A stretch of 64,000 nt of DNA from Marinithermus hydrothermalis DSM 14884 (GCF_000195335.1 NC_015387.1:682001-746000); one strand, 5' to 3'. Shown: positions 1-12,335, counted from the stretch's first letter. Notes: generated from the sequence alone by a model not told the origin. Program-made: numbers and translations.

Positions 1-1
1 A

Positions 2-436
2 AAGCAGCAGGGTTTTACTCTAATCGAGTTCCTGATCGTGGCCACGATACTGGGGGTTGCCCTGAGTATCGCGGCCTTCGAAGGCTGGCGGATGCTGCGG
101 GGGCAGGAGCAGCGCGCCGCCGTCTCTTCTGTACAGCAACTATTCTGGCAAGGCGCGACCGCCGCGGCGAGCCGCGGCGCGAGGTTGGAACTGGTGCGCG
201 TCGGGAGGGTGCTCGAGGTCCGGGCCGAAGCGGACGGGCGGGTGCTGCGTCGCTTTGAGCTGCCGGATGGGGTGACGACGAACCTTCCGGAGGGACGCTT
301 GGCGGTCTTCACGCCGCCCGGGCGGGTCAACCTTGCGGCGAGCTTCCCGAATCCCTTTACGGTGCGGGCGGGGGGACGCACGTACCGCTTCACCGTTTCC
401 TTGATCGGGGAGGTCAAGGCGGAGGTGGTGCCGTGA
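2..436 (+). CDS. type IV prepilin-like protein (5' end outside window)
   Basis: The reading frame is open from the window edge. It shows a class III signal sequence of the form KQQG|FTLIE followed by a hydrophobic helix (about 20 residues), the mark of type IV prepilins cut by PilD after the Gly. Glu+5 is present. The visible part is 144 residues, with a small beta-rich C-terminal head. A GTG at 38 lies inside the hydrophobic helix and cannot be the real start, so the gene begins upstream of base 1. Its stop overlaps the next start (GTGA, 433-436), so the two are translationally coupled. By position it corresponds to one of the minor pilins (PilA1-PilA3 type) that precede comZ in Thermus; which one cannot be told from sequence alone. 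Confidence 0.85.
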   Translation, partial: KQQGFTLIEFLIVATILGVALSIAAFEGWRMLRGQEQRAAVSSVQQLFWQGATAAASRGARLELVRVGRVLEVRAEADGRVLRRFELPDGVTTNLPEGRLAVFTPPGRVNLAASFPNPFTVRAGGRTYRFTVSLIGEVKAEVVP

Positions 437-909
437 ACCGTCGTGGACTGACCCTGCTCGAGGTGCTCGTCGCGATGAGTATTTTGGGGGTGATCCTCGC
501 CGCCTTCACGGTGTCTGCGGTGAGTTCGTTGCGCCACAACGCGGTTTCTGGGAGCCGGACCGCGGCGGTGCAGCTCGTGAACTACCTGGGCCGTCGGGTG
601 GTGGGGGGGGATCGGATGGTGCTGCCTGAGGTGAACCGAACCGTGCGCGCGTGGGAGTACGGGACGCTCCGTGCAGCGTTCCCAGACCTGCCGAAGGATG
701 TAGCCCAGGCGAACCCCGACCGCTTCCGGGCGGAGGTTGTGAGCGAGGGAACGCCAGCTTGGGCCGCGCAGCTGGGCCTGGACCTGACGCAGTACCGGGT
801 TCGCGTATGCTGGCGGGGGCCGGAGGAGGAGCACTGCACGGAGGTAGCGACCCTGGGCGTGAGCCCGAGCGCGGCGGGAAGCGCCCCGCCGTTACCCGGC
901 ATCAACTAG
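433..909 (+). CDS. type IV minor prepilin
   Basis: This 158-residue protein has a short basic leader (MNRRG) and then the prepilin peptidase site G|LTLLE with a following hydrophobic segment (residues about 6-26), as in PilV/PilA2-type minor pilins. The remainder is a small globular head with two Cys (in VCWRG and EEHCTE) that could form a disulfide. The GTG start overlaps the previous stop by four bases, and the next gene starts 9 bp after the stop behind a GGAGGTGG ribosome site. The expected role is in the type IV pilus tip or in the DNA-uptake pilus; assignment to a specific Thermus PilA number is an inference from gene order. Confidence 0.85.
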   Translation: MNRRGLTLLEVLVAMSILGVILAAFTVSAVSSLRHNAVSGSRTAAVQLVNYLGRRVVGGDRMVLPEVNRTVRAWEYGTLRAAFPDLPKDVAQANPDRFRAEVVSEGTPAWAAQLGLDLTQYRVRVCWRGPEEEHCTEVATLGVSPSAAGSAPPLPGIN

Positions 910-918
910 GGAGGTGGC

Positions 919-1803
919 ATGCGCGCACGTCGAGGCTTTACCCTAACCGAACTGCTCATTGCCCTGGGGATCCTAGCGACCCTGATGGCCGCGGCGTACG
1001 GCGCGGTGGTGCAAGCCCTCCGCTTCCAGAGCGACCAGGAGGCCGTGACGAGCCTCCAGGCGAAGCTGCGTCGGGTCATGGAGGTCTTCACACAGGACCT
1101 GCGCAGCGCGGTCTTTGGGGGGATCACGAACCAACCCTATCCTTCCGGTGCGGAGAGCATCTCCTTCGCCTTGATGGACGGCGGTGCGGGGTACCCTGTG
1201 TTGCCGCACGACTCCGGGAGCAACAACAGCTTCAAGCGGGCTGCTGAGGTGAAGGTGGTTTCCTTGGTGGCGAGCACGCTCGACCTGGGGATTCGGCGGG
1301 GGGATACCGTGCTGATGGTGAACGCGAACGGGCAGGCGGTCCTCCTCCCAGTGACCAACGTGAACCCGGTGGGAGGCGGTCCGAACCGCTGGCACATCGT
1401 GCACGCGGGGTGCGGCAACACGATCGACTACACCCCGAACACCTTGGTGTTCCGCGTGGTGACGCTAGGGTTCCGTTACGACCCGAGCACCCGCACGTTA
1501 TGGGAGCAGCGGGGCGGAGTGGAACGGCCTTTAGCCTTCGACCTCAGCCGTTTCCGCATCGAGTACGTGTACCGTGCGCCGAACGGGCGGGACGTGGTGA
1601 ACCCCATCGGGTACGACGCGACAGGCACCCCCGCGATCGAGTTTGATGGTCCGGGTGGCACGTATACGCTGCGGCGTTTGCAGATTCGCTTGGGGGCGGA
1701 GGCCCCCTCGCGAGGGCGGATTATCGAACGGGAGTATGTGGGGCAGGTTGAGCTGGCCAGCAACAGCACGTACCGGGTGAGGGAGGTGTTGTCGTGCAAG
1801 TGA
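919..1803 (+). CDS. type IV minor prepilin, PilW/PilA3-like
   Basis: This 294-residue prepilin starts MRARRG|FTLTELL, with PilD site and Glu+5, followed by a hydrophobic helix to about residue 30 and an amphipathic continuation rich in Gln/Lys. The large C-terminal head (about 250 residues) is typical of PilW/PilA3-class minor pilins. GGAGGTGGC lies just before the ATG. The 3' end overlaps the next gene by 10 bp, so the four genes form one translationally linked operon. Membrane insertion followed by assembly into the pilus or pseudopilus is expected for the family; nothing in the sequence indicates a different job. Confidence 0.85.
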   Translation: MRARRGFTLTELLIALGILATLMAAAYGAVVQALRFQSDQEAVTSLQAKLRRVMEVFTQDLRSAVFGGITNQPYPSGAESISFALMDGGAGYPVLPHDSGSNNSFKRAAEVKVVSLVASTLDLGIRRGDTVLMVNANGQAVLLPVTNVNPVGGGPNRWHIVHAGCGNTIDYTPNTLVFRVVTLGFRYDPSTRTLWEQRGGVERPLAFDLSRFRIEYVYRAPNGRDVVNPIGYDATGTPAIEFDGPGGTYTLRRLQIRLGAEAPSRGRIIEREYVGQVELASNSTYRVREVLSCK

Positions 1804-3651
1804 GACGAAGGCAAGCAGGGGTTGCCTTGGTCCTCGCGCTGGCCACCATGGTGGTGATCGCGGGTATCGCGACGCTGATGTTCACGCGCACGGTGGCGGA
1901 GATCCGCCATAGTGGGGATGACCAGGCCATCGTGGAGACCCTGATGCTCGCTCGAGGCGCGGCCAACGCCGGCGGCAGCATCCTGGCGGGGCCGGTGCGG
2001 GACCGTCTCGAGGAGATCGTGCGGGTGACCGCAGATACTGCCCGCCCCTGGAGTTATGGGAGTGGCACGGACACCCCGGACCCGGTGAGCGTGGCGCAGG
2101 ATCTGAAACAGGTCGCGAACCGATTGCAAACGGCGGTGGACGCGCTGGTGTGCGGGTTGAATCCCGCGCCGGACGGTACGCGGGCGCAGGTTAGCCTGCG
2201 GGTGCACTTCACGCCGACCGCGTGCGGCCAACCCTTGCCGGGCGCGGTGCGGCTTCCGGATGGCCGGCTCGTGGAGGGCAACCCCCGTACTGGGGGCGGT
2301 GAGGGCGTGAGCCAGACCTACGCGCTGCCCTTCGTCATGGTGGCCGAGGCGCGGATCGGGCCGTACCGCCGTAACGTGGTGCTCCAGGGCGAGTACCGTT
2401 TCGTGTTGGGGCGCTCGAGTTTCGCCCGGTACGCGCTCTTCACTAACGTGCACGCCCTGCCGAACGGGACCGGCGTTTGGTTCACGAGCCGTACGCTTTT
2501 TGACGGGCCGGTACACACCAACCAGCAATTTCGTTTTTACCGCACCCCCTGGTTCGGTGGTGAGGTAACGAGCGCGGGGTGCACGTGGCCGGGCTATGCC
2601 GGGTGTAGCGGTAAGGTGCGTTACGGGGCGTATTTTTACGGTGCGGGCTTTATCCGTCGCGGAGCGATGCGTCCCGACGCGAGCCGGCCTTCGGTCACGA
2701 ACTGGTACGGCACGCACGCACCGGAGTTCGCCGCGGGGGTGGACTGGGGGGCGAGCTTCATTCCCCTCCCGCAGAACAACTTCTCCCAGCGCAGCGCGGC
2801 GCAGGAGGACGGCCTGTACTTCGGGGGGGAGCTTGCGGGATTTATACCTTGCTGCGGTAGAGGAAGGCGGGGTGCGGTACCAGTACATTCGCGCTGAGGT
2901 GTGCTTGAACGCCCGCTGCCGTCGAACGCGGGTGGAGGAGTACCGCTACGCGGAGGATGGACGGCTTTACCAGCGGGTACGCAAGGGGAAGACCTACGTT
3001 TGGGCTCCCGTGACGCGCAACGGTGCCCAGGTCGTGTTTAACGGGGTGATCTTCGTCGGCGGGCAGGTGCGCAGCTTGCACGGGCCGAGCCGCACGGACC
3101 TCAGCGATCCGGCCACGGCCGGCCCAGCGTTGGCGCGGTTCGCGCAGATCACGGTCGCGGCGGAGGGGGACGTGCGCATTACCGGGGACTTGAAGTACGA
3201 GGATCCCCCGTGTACCGGTACCCCAACCCGCCGTCCTAACGGCAGCGTGGTGCCCGCGGAGTGCAACAACCTGGATGCGGTGAACGTGCTGGGCGTGTAC
3301 AGCCAGAACGGTGATGTCCTTTTGGGGACCGGCACCCCCACCTCGCTCCGGGACCTCACGATCCACGGGGTGCTGATGAGCGCTCGGGGAACGGTTCAGG
3401 TGGACAACTACGACTGGATCCCTTCCCGGGGCGAGGTCCGGTTGCTGGGCGGGGTGATCGAGTACTACTACGGAGCGTTCGGCACCTTCGACGCCCGCAC
3501 GGGGCGGAACCGGACGGGGTACGGCCGGAGCTTCACCTACGACCAACGCATGCGCAGCGGTACCGCCCCGCCCTTTTTCCCCACCACCGGTCTGGACGAG
3601 GTACAGTCGGTCTCCCTCTTCAGTTACGGTCAGCGCGAGCAGGTTTACTAA
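1794..3651 (+). CDS. comZ: ComZ-like competence/pilus-tip protein, frameshifted at a G7 tract
   Basis: The gene follows three minor prepilins exactly as comZ does in Thermus. The N-terminus (QAGVALVLALATMVVIAGIA) is a hydrophobic PilX-like helix, followed by a long beta-rich region with several Cys. The first frame runs 1794-2897 but after about residue 345 gives nonsense. The sensible protein continues in the +1 frame to 3651, and the switch falls at seven consecutive G at 2823-2829. Reading six G gives a seamless 618-residue protein (GLYFGG then SLRDLYLAAVEE). ComZ of Thermus is a DNA-binding uptake factor of similar size. The shift could be a sequencing error, a true mutation, phase variation or programmed slippage. 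The start is a GTG inside the previous gene. Confidence 0.65.
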
Positions 3652-3658
3652 ACCCAAA

Positions 3659-3685
3659 CCGCCCCCCGGCAAGGCCGGGGGGCGG
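3659..3685. terminator. bidirectional hairpin terminator
   Basis: A perfect 12-bp stem (CCGCCCCCCGGC / GCCGGGGGGCGG) with a 3-nt loop sits between the convergent pilin operon and lpdA. There is no long T run, but on the minus strand it is followed by TTTGGGTTT. Confidence 0.75.
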
Positions 3686-3699
3686 GGCCGTTCCAGGGA

Positions 3700-5085
3700 T
3701 TAACGGTTCGCGATATGGATGGCTTGCTTGTGGAAGTGCTCCGCGGCCTCCATCACGCTCTCGGCGAGCGTGGGGTGCGCGTGCACGGTGAGGGCCAGGT
3801 CCGTTACGGTCGCGGCCATCTCGAGCGCGAGCGCGGCCTCGGCGATGAGGTCCGAGGCTTCCGGCGCGACGATGTGCACGCCCAACAGGAGGTCCGTGTC
3901 CGCATCCCCTACGAGCTTGATCACGCCCTCGGTCGCCCCGAGCGTCATCGCGCGTCCCGAAGCGGTGAGGGGGAACTTCCCGACCTTGACGTTGATCCCC
4001 TTCTCGCGAGCCTCCTCCTCGGTCATGCCGACCGCGGCCCACTCCGGGCTGGTATAGACCACGCCGGGAATCTGGTAGTCGAAGACCGCGTTGCCGCCCG
4101 CGGCGTTCTCCGCCGCGACCAGCCCTTCCTTCATGGCCTTGTGCGCGAGCAAGGGCGGCCGCGCCACATCGCCGATCGCGTACACGCCGGGAACGCTCGT
4201 CTCCATCCGGTCGTTCACCTTGATGAACCCTTTCGCGTCCACTTCAACCCCGGCGGCCTCGAGGCCCAGCCCCTGGGTGCGGGGGCGGCGCCCCACGGCG
4301 ACGAGGATCTTGTCCACCACGATCTCTTCCTGCGCCCCGGTCTCCACGTGCTCCAGCGTGACGTGGTACCCGTCCTTCTTTTTCTCGTACCCGACGGCCT
4401 TGGTTTGGGTCTTGATCGTGATGCCTTGCTTGCCCAGGATCCGCGCGAGCAGGTTGGCGACCTCGGCGTCCGAGCCGGGCAGGATCTGCGGCATGAACTC
4501 CACCACGGTGACCTCAGCCCCGAACCGGTTCATGATCGAGGCGAACTCAAGCCCGATCGCGCCCGCCCCGATCGCGAGGAACCGCTTGGGCACGCCTTCC
4601 TCGATCTTGAGCGCGCCGGTGGAGGTCAGGATGCCTTGCTCGTCGGGCTCGAACCCAGGCAGGGTGGCGGGCTCGGAGCCGGTGGCGATGATGATGCTCC
4701 TGCCCTCCACCACCTCGCCGTTCACCTCGAGCTTCTTAGGGCCGACGAACCGGGCGAATCCCCGCTTGAGCTCGACCTTGTTGGCCTTGAAGAGGGTTTG
4801 TACCCCGCCGGTAAGCCGTTTGACGATCCCGTCCCGCCAGCTGCCGAGCTTGTTGAGGTCTACCTTGGGCTCGCCGAACTCGAGGCCGAACTCGGCCGCT
4901 TTCCGGGCGTTCTCGACCTCCTCGGCCGCGTGCAACAGGGCTTTGGTGGGGATGCACCCCACGTTGAGGCACACCCCGCCAACGGCATCGGCTTCGATCG
5001 CCAGTACCTTTTTCCCGAGCTGGGCGGCACGAATCGCCGCGTGATACCCGCCGGGACCGGTTCCGATAACGATAACGTCGTACAT
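3700..5085 (-). CDS. lpdA: dihydrolipoyl dehydrogenase (E3)
   Basis: The 461-residue flavoprotein oxidises dihydrolipoamide on E2 and passes electrons to NAD. The N-terminal FAD-binding motif [10 protein letters not shown] and the redox-active disulfide CLNVGC (Cys39/Cys44) are present. A second Rossmann motif ([10 protein letters not shown]) binds NAD. The C-terminal HAHPTLAE carries the catalytic His-Glu pair. Length is normal for the family. It is the last gene of the E1alpha-E1beta-E2-E3 cluster, separated from E2 by a 30-bp palindrome, so it could be made at a lower or separate level to serve other lipoyl complexes. GGAGG lies just upstream of the ATG. Confidence 0.97.
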   Translation of the reverse strand: MYDVIVIGTGPGGYHAAIRAAQLGKKVLAIEADAVGGVCLNVGCIPTKALLHAAEEVENARKAAEFGLEFGEPKVDLNKLGSWRDGIVKRLTGGVQTLFKANKVELKRGFARFVGPKKLEVNGEVVEGRSIIIATGSEPATLPGFEPDEQGILTSTGALKIEEGVPKRFLAIGAGAIGLEFASIMNRFGAEVTVVEFMPQILPGSDAEVANLLARILGKQGITIKTQTKAVGYEKKKDGYHVTLEHVETGAQEEIVVDKILVAVGRRPRTQGLGLEAAGVEVDAKGFIKVNDRMETSVPGVYAIGDVARPPLLAHKAMKEGLVAAENAAGGNAVFDYQIPGVVYTSPEWAAVGMTEEEAREKGINVKVGKFPLTASGRAMTLGATEGVIKLVGDADTDLLLGVHIVAPEASDLIAEAALALEMAATVTDLALTVHAHPTLAESVMEAAEHFHKQAIHIANR

Positions 5086-5114
5086 ACCTCCTCCAGGATA
5101 CCTGCTGATTCGGG

Positions 5115-5144
5115 AAGCGCCCCAGGCCCGGGCCTGGGGCGCTT
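5115..5144. terminator. 30-bp perfect palindrome between E2 and E3 genes
   Basis: The sequence is a perfect palindrome: the half-site AAGCGCCCCAGGCCC is followed directly by its complement. It lies in the 70-bp E2-lpdA gap and would form a very stable hairpin in the mRNA. It may be a partial terminator or an RNA stabiliser that sets E3 level relative to E1/E2. There is no T tract on the minus strand. Confidence 0.55.
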
Positions 5145-5155
5145 AGGGTGGGGGG

Positions 5156-6547
<1,392 letters not shown>

Positions 6548-6558
6548 CGTTCACCTCG

Positions 6559-7533
6559 CTAGTAGTCCAGGACCTTCTTGGCCGCGTTTAGGATGCGGGT
6601 CACGGTCGGCATGTACAGCTTGTCCTGCGCGTACGGGTAGGGCGTGTCGAACCCCGTCACCCGCACGGGTGGGGCCTCGAGCTCGTCCAGCACCTCCTCC
6701 GCGATGGTGGCGGCCACCTCGCTCGCGACGCTCGCGTGGCGCGGCGCGTCCGCGATGACGAGCACGCGGCCGGTCTTGCTCACCGAGTTCAGCACGGTTT
6801 CCTTATCCCAGGGCATGAGGCTCCTTAGGTCGATGACCTCGGCGGAGATGCCCACACCCTCGAGCTCCTGGGCGGCTTTTTGCACCTCGGGCATCGAGGC
6901 CCCGTAGGAGATCAGGGTGAGGTCGGTGCCTTCCCGGCGGATTGCGGCCTTGCCGAGGGGGATGGTGTAATCCTCGTCGGGCACCTCTTCCTTTACCGCG
7001 CGGTAGAGTCGCTTGGGTTCCATGAAGACGACCGGGTCGTCGTCGCGGATCGCGGTCTTCAGCAGGCCTTTGGCGTCGTAAGGGGTGGAGACCACGACGA
7101 CCTTGAGGCCCGCGGTGTGCACGAAGTGGGCCTCGGGGCTTTGCGAGTGGTGGTGCCCGCCCTTGACGCCGCCGCCCGAGGGCATGCGCACCACCATGGG
7201 AGCGGTGAACTGGCCGCCGGAACGGTAGCGGAGCTTGGCGGCTTGGGAGACGAGCTGGTCGAACCCGGGGAAGATGTAGTCCGCGAACTGGATCTCCGCA
7301 ACCGGCCGTAGGCCGTGCGTGGCCATACCGATCGCGGCCCCTACGATGGCCGCTTCGGATAAGGGGGTGTCGATAACGCGGTCCGGACCGTACTTCTGGT
7401 AGAGCCCTTCGGTGGCGAGGAAGACCCCGCCGCGCTTGCCGACGTCCTCGCCCAGCACGACCACGCGGTCGTCCCGGCTCATCTCTTCATCCAGCGTACG
7501 TGCGATGGTTTGCACCAACGTCAGGGTGGCCAT
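6559..7533 (-). CDS. 2-oxoacid dehydrogenase E1 beta subunit
   Basis: This 324-residue subunit pairs with E1alpha to form the thiamine-diphosphate-dependent alpha2beta2 decarboxylase. It begins [18 protein letters not shown] and carries the conserved GEDVG block with the following [20 protein letters not shown] segment, plus the [11 protein letters not shown] region that contributes active-site residues. Length matches the Thermus branched-chain E1beta. It lies between E1alpha (75 bp upstream) and E2 (11 bp downstream) on the same strand. Branched-chain specificity is an inference from similarity of the whole cluster to the crystallised Thermus E1. Confidence 0.95.
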   Translation of the reverse strand: MATLTLVQTIARTLDEEMSRDDRVVVLGEDVGKRGGVFLATEGLYQKYGPDRVIDTPLSEAAIVGAAIGMATHGLRPVAEIQFADYIFPGFDQLVSQAAKLRYRSGGQFTAPMVVRMPSGGGVKGGHHHSQSPEAHFVHTAGLKVVVVSTPYDAKGLLKTAIRDDDPVVFMEPKRLYRAVKEEVPDEDYTIPLGKAAIRREGTDLTLISYGASMPEVQKAAQELEGVGISAEVIDLRSLMPWDKETVLNSVSKTGRVLVIADAPRHASVASEVAATIAEEVLDELEAPPVRVTGFDTPYPYAQDKLYMPTVTRILNAAKKVLDY

Positions 7534-7608
7534 ACGTTCCTCCGTGGTACAAGCGGCATGGAACCAACCGCCGGCAAAGGGGTGCCGGCCGGTGATGGGG
7601 GGCTTGGG

Positions 7609-9289
<1,681 letters not shown>

Positions 9290-9318
<29 letters not shown>

Positions 9319-10144
9319 CTGCGACCCGCACGCCCGCCGGGTCCACAAGCTCGAGCGCCGCTCCGTCCTCCCGGTAGGGGACGCGCCGGGCCTCGAGGTG
9401 GTGCTTGAGCTCTTCAAGCGCCTGTGGGGTTACGCGCCAGGCGTACCGGACGAGGCCGGTGGCTTCGGGCGGGGCGCGGCGTCCCCGGGCCCAGGTGTTC
9501 AGGCCGAGGTGATGGTGGTAATCGCCGGCCGCGAGGAACCGCGCGCCGGGGTAGGTGCGCTGCGTGACCGTGAGGCCCAACGCCTGTGTGTAGAACGCTT
9601 CGGCCGCCTCGAGGTCCGCCACGTGGAGATGCACGTGCCCTAGCCGGGTCTCTGGAGGGAGGGGGCGGGCGTGGGGGGCTTGAGCGAGAAGGCCCTCCAC
9701 GTCGAGCGGGCGGGTGAACATGGCGAGCGCACCGTCTCGGTACGGCCAGGCGGACTTGGGGCGGTCACGGTAGAGCTCGAGCCCGTTCCCCTCGGGGTCG
9801 CGCAGGTACAAGGCCTCGGAGACCCCGTGGTCCGCGACGCCCTCCAGCGGGTAGCGGGCCTCGAGGAGCCGGCGGAGAAGGGCCCCGAGGGCCTCGGGAC
9901 CGGGCAGCAACACGGCCAGGTGGTACAGGCCCACCGAGGGGTGGGGGCGTGGGGGGGCTTGGGGAGCGTGGACGAGCTCGAGGGTGAACGCCCCGCCGCT
10001 GGGGGCCAGGGTGTAGCGGTCGCCGCGTACCTGGGTTAGCTCGAGGCCCAGCAGGTCGCGCCAGAAGGCGAGGTGGGCCTCGAGGTCCCGGACGCGGAGC
10101 GTGGCTTGGCTGAGCTGGGCGGTTTCGGGCATGCGGAACGGCAT
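9290..10144 (-). CDS. CatE-like glyoxalase/dioxygenase superfamily (VOC) protein
   Basis: The 284-residue protein has two vicinal-oxygen-chelate modules: residues about 8-125 (LRVRDLEAHLAFWRDLLGLE, GLYHLAVLL, DPEGNGLELY) and about 165-275 (LGHVHLHVADLEAAEAFYTQ, DPAGVRVAV). Length and domain plan match Bacillus CatE/YfiE, a catechol-2,3-dioxygenase-like enzyme induced by quinones. Candidate metal ligands are the His in YHLAV or GHVHLHV and the Glu in GLELY. GAGGTGAGAAG lies before the ATG, 9 bp after the upstream MhqO-like gene, so the pair is co-transcribed. Substrate is unknown; the electrophile-stress link is inferred from the neighbours. Confidence 0.8.
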
Positions 10145-10153
10145 CTTCTCACC

Positions 10154-11101
10154 TCACGAGGGGCGGGGCGGCTTCAGCGGGGGGAGGGCGGCCTCGATCC
10201 CGGCGCGGTGGGGCTCGAGCCAGGGGGGGAGGACGAGCCGCTCGCCCAGGTGCTCGAGGGGCTCGTCCACCGTGAATCCGGGGCCGTCGGTCGCGAGCTC
10301 AAAGAGGACGCCGCCCGGCTCCCGGAAGTAGATGGATTGGAACCAGAAGCGGTCGATGAGGGGGGTGGAAGGACACCCGGCAGCCTCGAGCCGCGCGCGG
10401 AGTGCGAGGGCGTGGGCCGCGTCGTCCACGCGCCAGGCCAGGTGGTGGACGCTGCCCTTCCCGAGCCGGCCTTGGGGGGCGTGGGGCGCCTCGCGGACCT
10501 CGAGGTAGCTTTCCCCTAGTCGGAAGCGGTGCCAGCCGTTTTCTTCGCCCAGGGGGGTGAAGCCGAGCGTTTGGGTGAGGAAGGTGGCCGTGGGGGGCAG
10601 GCGCCGCACCCAGATTCGGGCCCCGTACAGGCCCATGATCTGGTAGGGTTCGGGGACCTCGGCGTGCGCCCAGGGGGTGAAGGGGCGGGGGGTGGTTTCC
10701 ACCAGGGCGACCTCGAGGCCGTGCGGGTCGCTGAAGGGAAGGACGGTCTTGCCGAAGCGGGTTTCGGGGCGGCCCGTTGGGACGCCGTAGCGCTCGAGGC
10801 GCGCGCTCCAGTAGGTGAGGCTGCCTTGGGGGATGGCGAGCGCGACCTCTACGCTTGTGCCGGCACCTTCGCGGCTGGGGGGGAGGTGGGGCCAGGGGAA
10901 GAAGGTGAGGTCGGTGCCGGGGCGTCCTTCGGCGTCAGCGTAGAACAGGTGGTAGGTGGTGGGGTCGTCCTGGTTCACGCTTTGCTTGACGAGCCGGAGG
11001 CCGAGGACGCCGGCGTAGAAGTCCAGGTTTTCCTGGGCGTCACCGGCGATGGCGGTGATGTGGTGTAGGCCACGGGGGCTTGGGGGCATGCGGGGTTCCA
11101 T
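10154..11101 (-). CDS. MhqO-like ring-cleaving dioxygenase (VOC family)
   Basis: This 315-residue protein starts with RGLHHITAIAGDAQENLDFY, the hallmark of MhqA/MhqO-type ring-cleaving dioxygenases, and has a second VOC module opening MGLYGARIWVRRLPPTATFL with GSVHHLAWRVDDAAHA and a final EPGGVLFELATDGPGF. His in LHHITA and HHLAW and Glu in LFELATD are the likely Fe(II) ligands. The family removes hydroquinones in Bacillus under MhqR control. It lies in a run yceI - mhqO-like - catE-like on the minus strand. The ATG at 11101 has no good ribosome site; Met5 is an alternative. Confidence 0.85.
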   Translation of the reverse strand: MEPRMPPSPRGLHHITAIAGDAQENLDFYAGVLGLRLVKQSVNQDDPTTYHLFYADAEGRPGTDLTFFPWPHLPPSREGAGTSVEVALAIPQGSLTYWSARLERYGVPTGRPETRFGKTVLPFSDPHGLEVALVETTPRPFTPWAHAEVPEPYQIMGLYGARIWVRRLPPTATFLTQTLGFTPLGEENGWHRFRLGESYLEVREAPHAPQGRLGKGSVHHLAWRVDDAAHALALRARLEAAGCPSTPLIDRFWFQSIYFREPGGVLFELATDGPGFTVDEPLEHLGERLVLPPWLEPHRAGIEAALPPLKPPRPS

Positions 11102-11118
11102 ATGAGGGCGTGGGGCCA

Positions 11119-11138
11119 GGCTCCTTACCGCAGGAGCC
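11119..11138 (-). terminator. hairpin between yceI and the mhqO-like gene
   Basis: A 7-bp stem (GGCTCCT / AGGAGCC) with a 6-nt loop lies in the 55-bp gap. It could partly terminate yceI transcripts or fold in a read-through message. Confidence 0.4.
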
Positions 11139-11156
11139 CAGCCCTCCCTTGGAGCG

Positions 11157-11699
11157 TTACTGGGCTTGGGCCTCGACGGGCGCGACGGCTTCGACGTCGA
11201 TCTCGAATCGGACCTCCTCGCCCACGAGCAGCGCGCCGAACTCCAGGACCTGGTTCCAGGTGAGGCCCCAGTCCTTGCGGTTCAGGGTGCCTTCGGCGTG
11301 GGCGGCCGTGCGGAGGTTGCCCCACGGGTCCTTGACCGGGGTGGTGAGGGTGGCTTCGAAGGTGACGGGGCGGGTGACGCCGCGGATCGTGAGGTCGCCG
11401 GTGATGCGGTAGCGCTGGTTTCCTAAAGGCTCGATCTGGGTGCTTTTGAAGACAATCTCGGGGTGGTTGTCGGCGTCGAGGAAGTCCGCCGAGCGGAGGT
11501 GGGCGTCGCGCTGCGCGTCGCGGGTGTCGATGCTCGCGGCCTTGATGCGCGCCTCGATGGCGACGGGCTGGTTGGCGTCGTCCAGTTCAACCTGCCCGGA
11601 CACCTCGTTGAACTGACCCCGAACGGTCGCGAGGCCCATGTGCCGTACCGCGAAGGTGATGCTGGTGTGGCTAGGATCGATGTTCCACTTTTGGCTCAT
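11157..11699 (-). CDS. YceI-family lipocalin-like isoprenoid-binding protein
   Basis: The 180-residue protein shows the YceI pattern from its first residues: [26 protein letters not shown], then [42 protein letters not shown] and the final FEIDVEAV. Thermus YceI homologues crystallise as beta-barrels holding a polyisoprenoid. There is no signal peptide, so this one is cytoplasmic. GGTGAAGGAGC lies before the ATG. It has a strong sigma-A-type promoter and is transcribed away from an HxlR regulator whose start is 126 bp away, which points to direct control by that regulator. Confidence 0.92.
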   Translation of the reverse strand: MSQKWNIDPSHTSITFAVRHMGLATVRGQFNEVSGQVELDDANQPVAIEARIKAASIDTRDAQRDAHLRSADFLDADNHPEIVFKSTQIEPLGNQRYRITGDLTIRGVTRPVTFEATLTTPVKDPWGNLRTAAHAEGTLNRKDWGLTWNQVLEFGALLVGEEVRFEIDVEAVAPVEAQAQ

Positions 11700-11754
11700 G
11701 CTCCTTCACCTCCCGTTACCTTGAAGCCCGAGAGCACTTCAAGATCCATAGCAC

Positions 11755-11784
11755 ATATTATTGTGTAGCGATTTATGTTGTCAA
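11755..11784 (-). promoter_or_regulatory. sigma-A-type promoter of yceI
   Basis: On the minus strand TTGACA (11784-11779) is followed after 18 bp by TAATAT (11760-11755). The transcript leader holds an inverted repeat, CTTGAA-N12-TTCAAG (11720-11743), a possible operator for the divergent HxlR protein. Confidence 0.7.
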
Positions 11785-11812
11785 GCGATTCGTTTGGTTA
11801 AGCGTCATGTGG

Positions 11813-11818
11813 TATAGT
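11813..11818 (+). promoter_or_regulatory. -10 box of hxlR-1, leaderless arrangement
   Basis: TATAGT ends 7 nt before the ATG at 11826, so transcription would begin at or next to the start codon. There is no ribosome site between them. Confidence 0.6.
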
Positions 11819-11825
11819 AAAGCTA

Positions 11826-12152
11826 ATGATGAGCGACCAGGGGTTCTGCCCCGTCTACGAATCGATCAACCTGCTGCAGGAGAAGTGGACCCTGCACATC
11901 GTGCGCGCCCTTTTGGAGGGGCCCAAGGGGTTTAACGAGCTCGCGCGTGCCATAGGGTGCAACCCCGCCACGCTCACGCAGCGCCTCGAGCGGTTGGAGG
12001 CGGTGGGGGTGGTTCGGAAAACGGTGCACTCCGTGATGCCGCCCCGAACCAGCTACGCGCTCACCGAGGCGGGGGTGGCCCTCCAGGAGGTGATTGACGC
12101 GATCGATCGTTGGGCGCGGCGTTACCTGGTGGCGCCGGTCAAGCGCGACTAA
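11826..12152 (+). CDS. HxlR/YodB-family transcriptional regulator 1
   Basis: The 108-residue winged-helix protein follows the HxlR (DUF24) pattern: KWTLHIVRALLEGPKGFNELARAI, then TLTQRLERLEAVGVV and SYALTEAGVALQEVI. Cys8 in DQGFCPVYESI aligns with the N-terminal redox-sensing Cys of Bacillus YodB, CatR and HypR, which respond to quinones and aldehydes. It is divergent from yceI and the two dioxygenase-like genes, as CatR/YodB are near catDE. The start is the first of two adjacent ATG codons and fits a leaderless mRNA. A thiol-based sensing role is inference. Confidence 0.88.
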   Translation: MMSDQGFCPVYESINLLQEKWTLHIVRALLEGPKGFNELARAIGCNPATLTQRLERLEAVGVVRKTVHSVMPPRTSYALTEAGVALQEVIDAIDRWARRYLVAPVKRD

Positions 12153-12161
12153 CCCTTGGCG

Positions 12162-12178
12162 AGGCTTCTCGGAAGCCT
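12162..12178 (+). terminator. weak hairpin after hxlR-1
   Basis: A 7-bp stem (AGGCTTC / GAAGCCT) with a 3-nt loop lies 10 bp after the stop. It is short and lacks a T run. The rest of the 183-bp gap to the next gene is AT-rich with no other gene. Confidence 0.4.
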
Positions 12179-12323
12179 TCCGCGTACCTTTAGGGTAGCG
12201 GTAGGGGCTGGTTGTGCTGGCGTGAGGCTGCACCTCTGGTTTTGCTTATATAAAACAAGAACATGAGCTCTATATCCAAGGGGCTTCCCGGAAAGACTAC
12301 AACATGTGAAGGATCTTATCGCC

Positions 12324-12329
12324 TATAAT
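12324..12329 (+). promoter_or_regulatory. consensus -10 box of hxlR-2, leaderless arrangement
   Basis: A perfect TATAAT ends 6 nt before the ATG at 12336. No good -35 box is visible 16-18 bp upstream. Confidence 0.65.
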
Positions 12330-12335
12330 TAAGTT

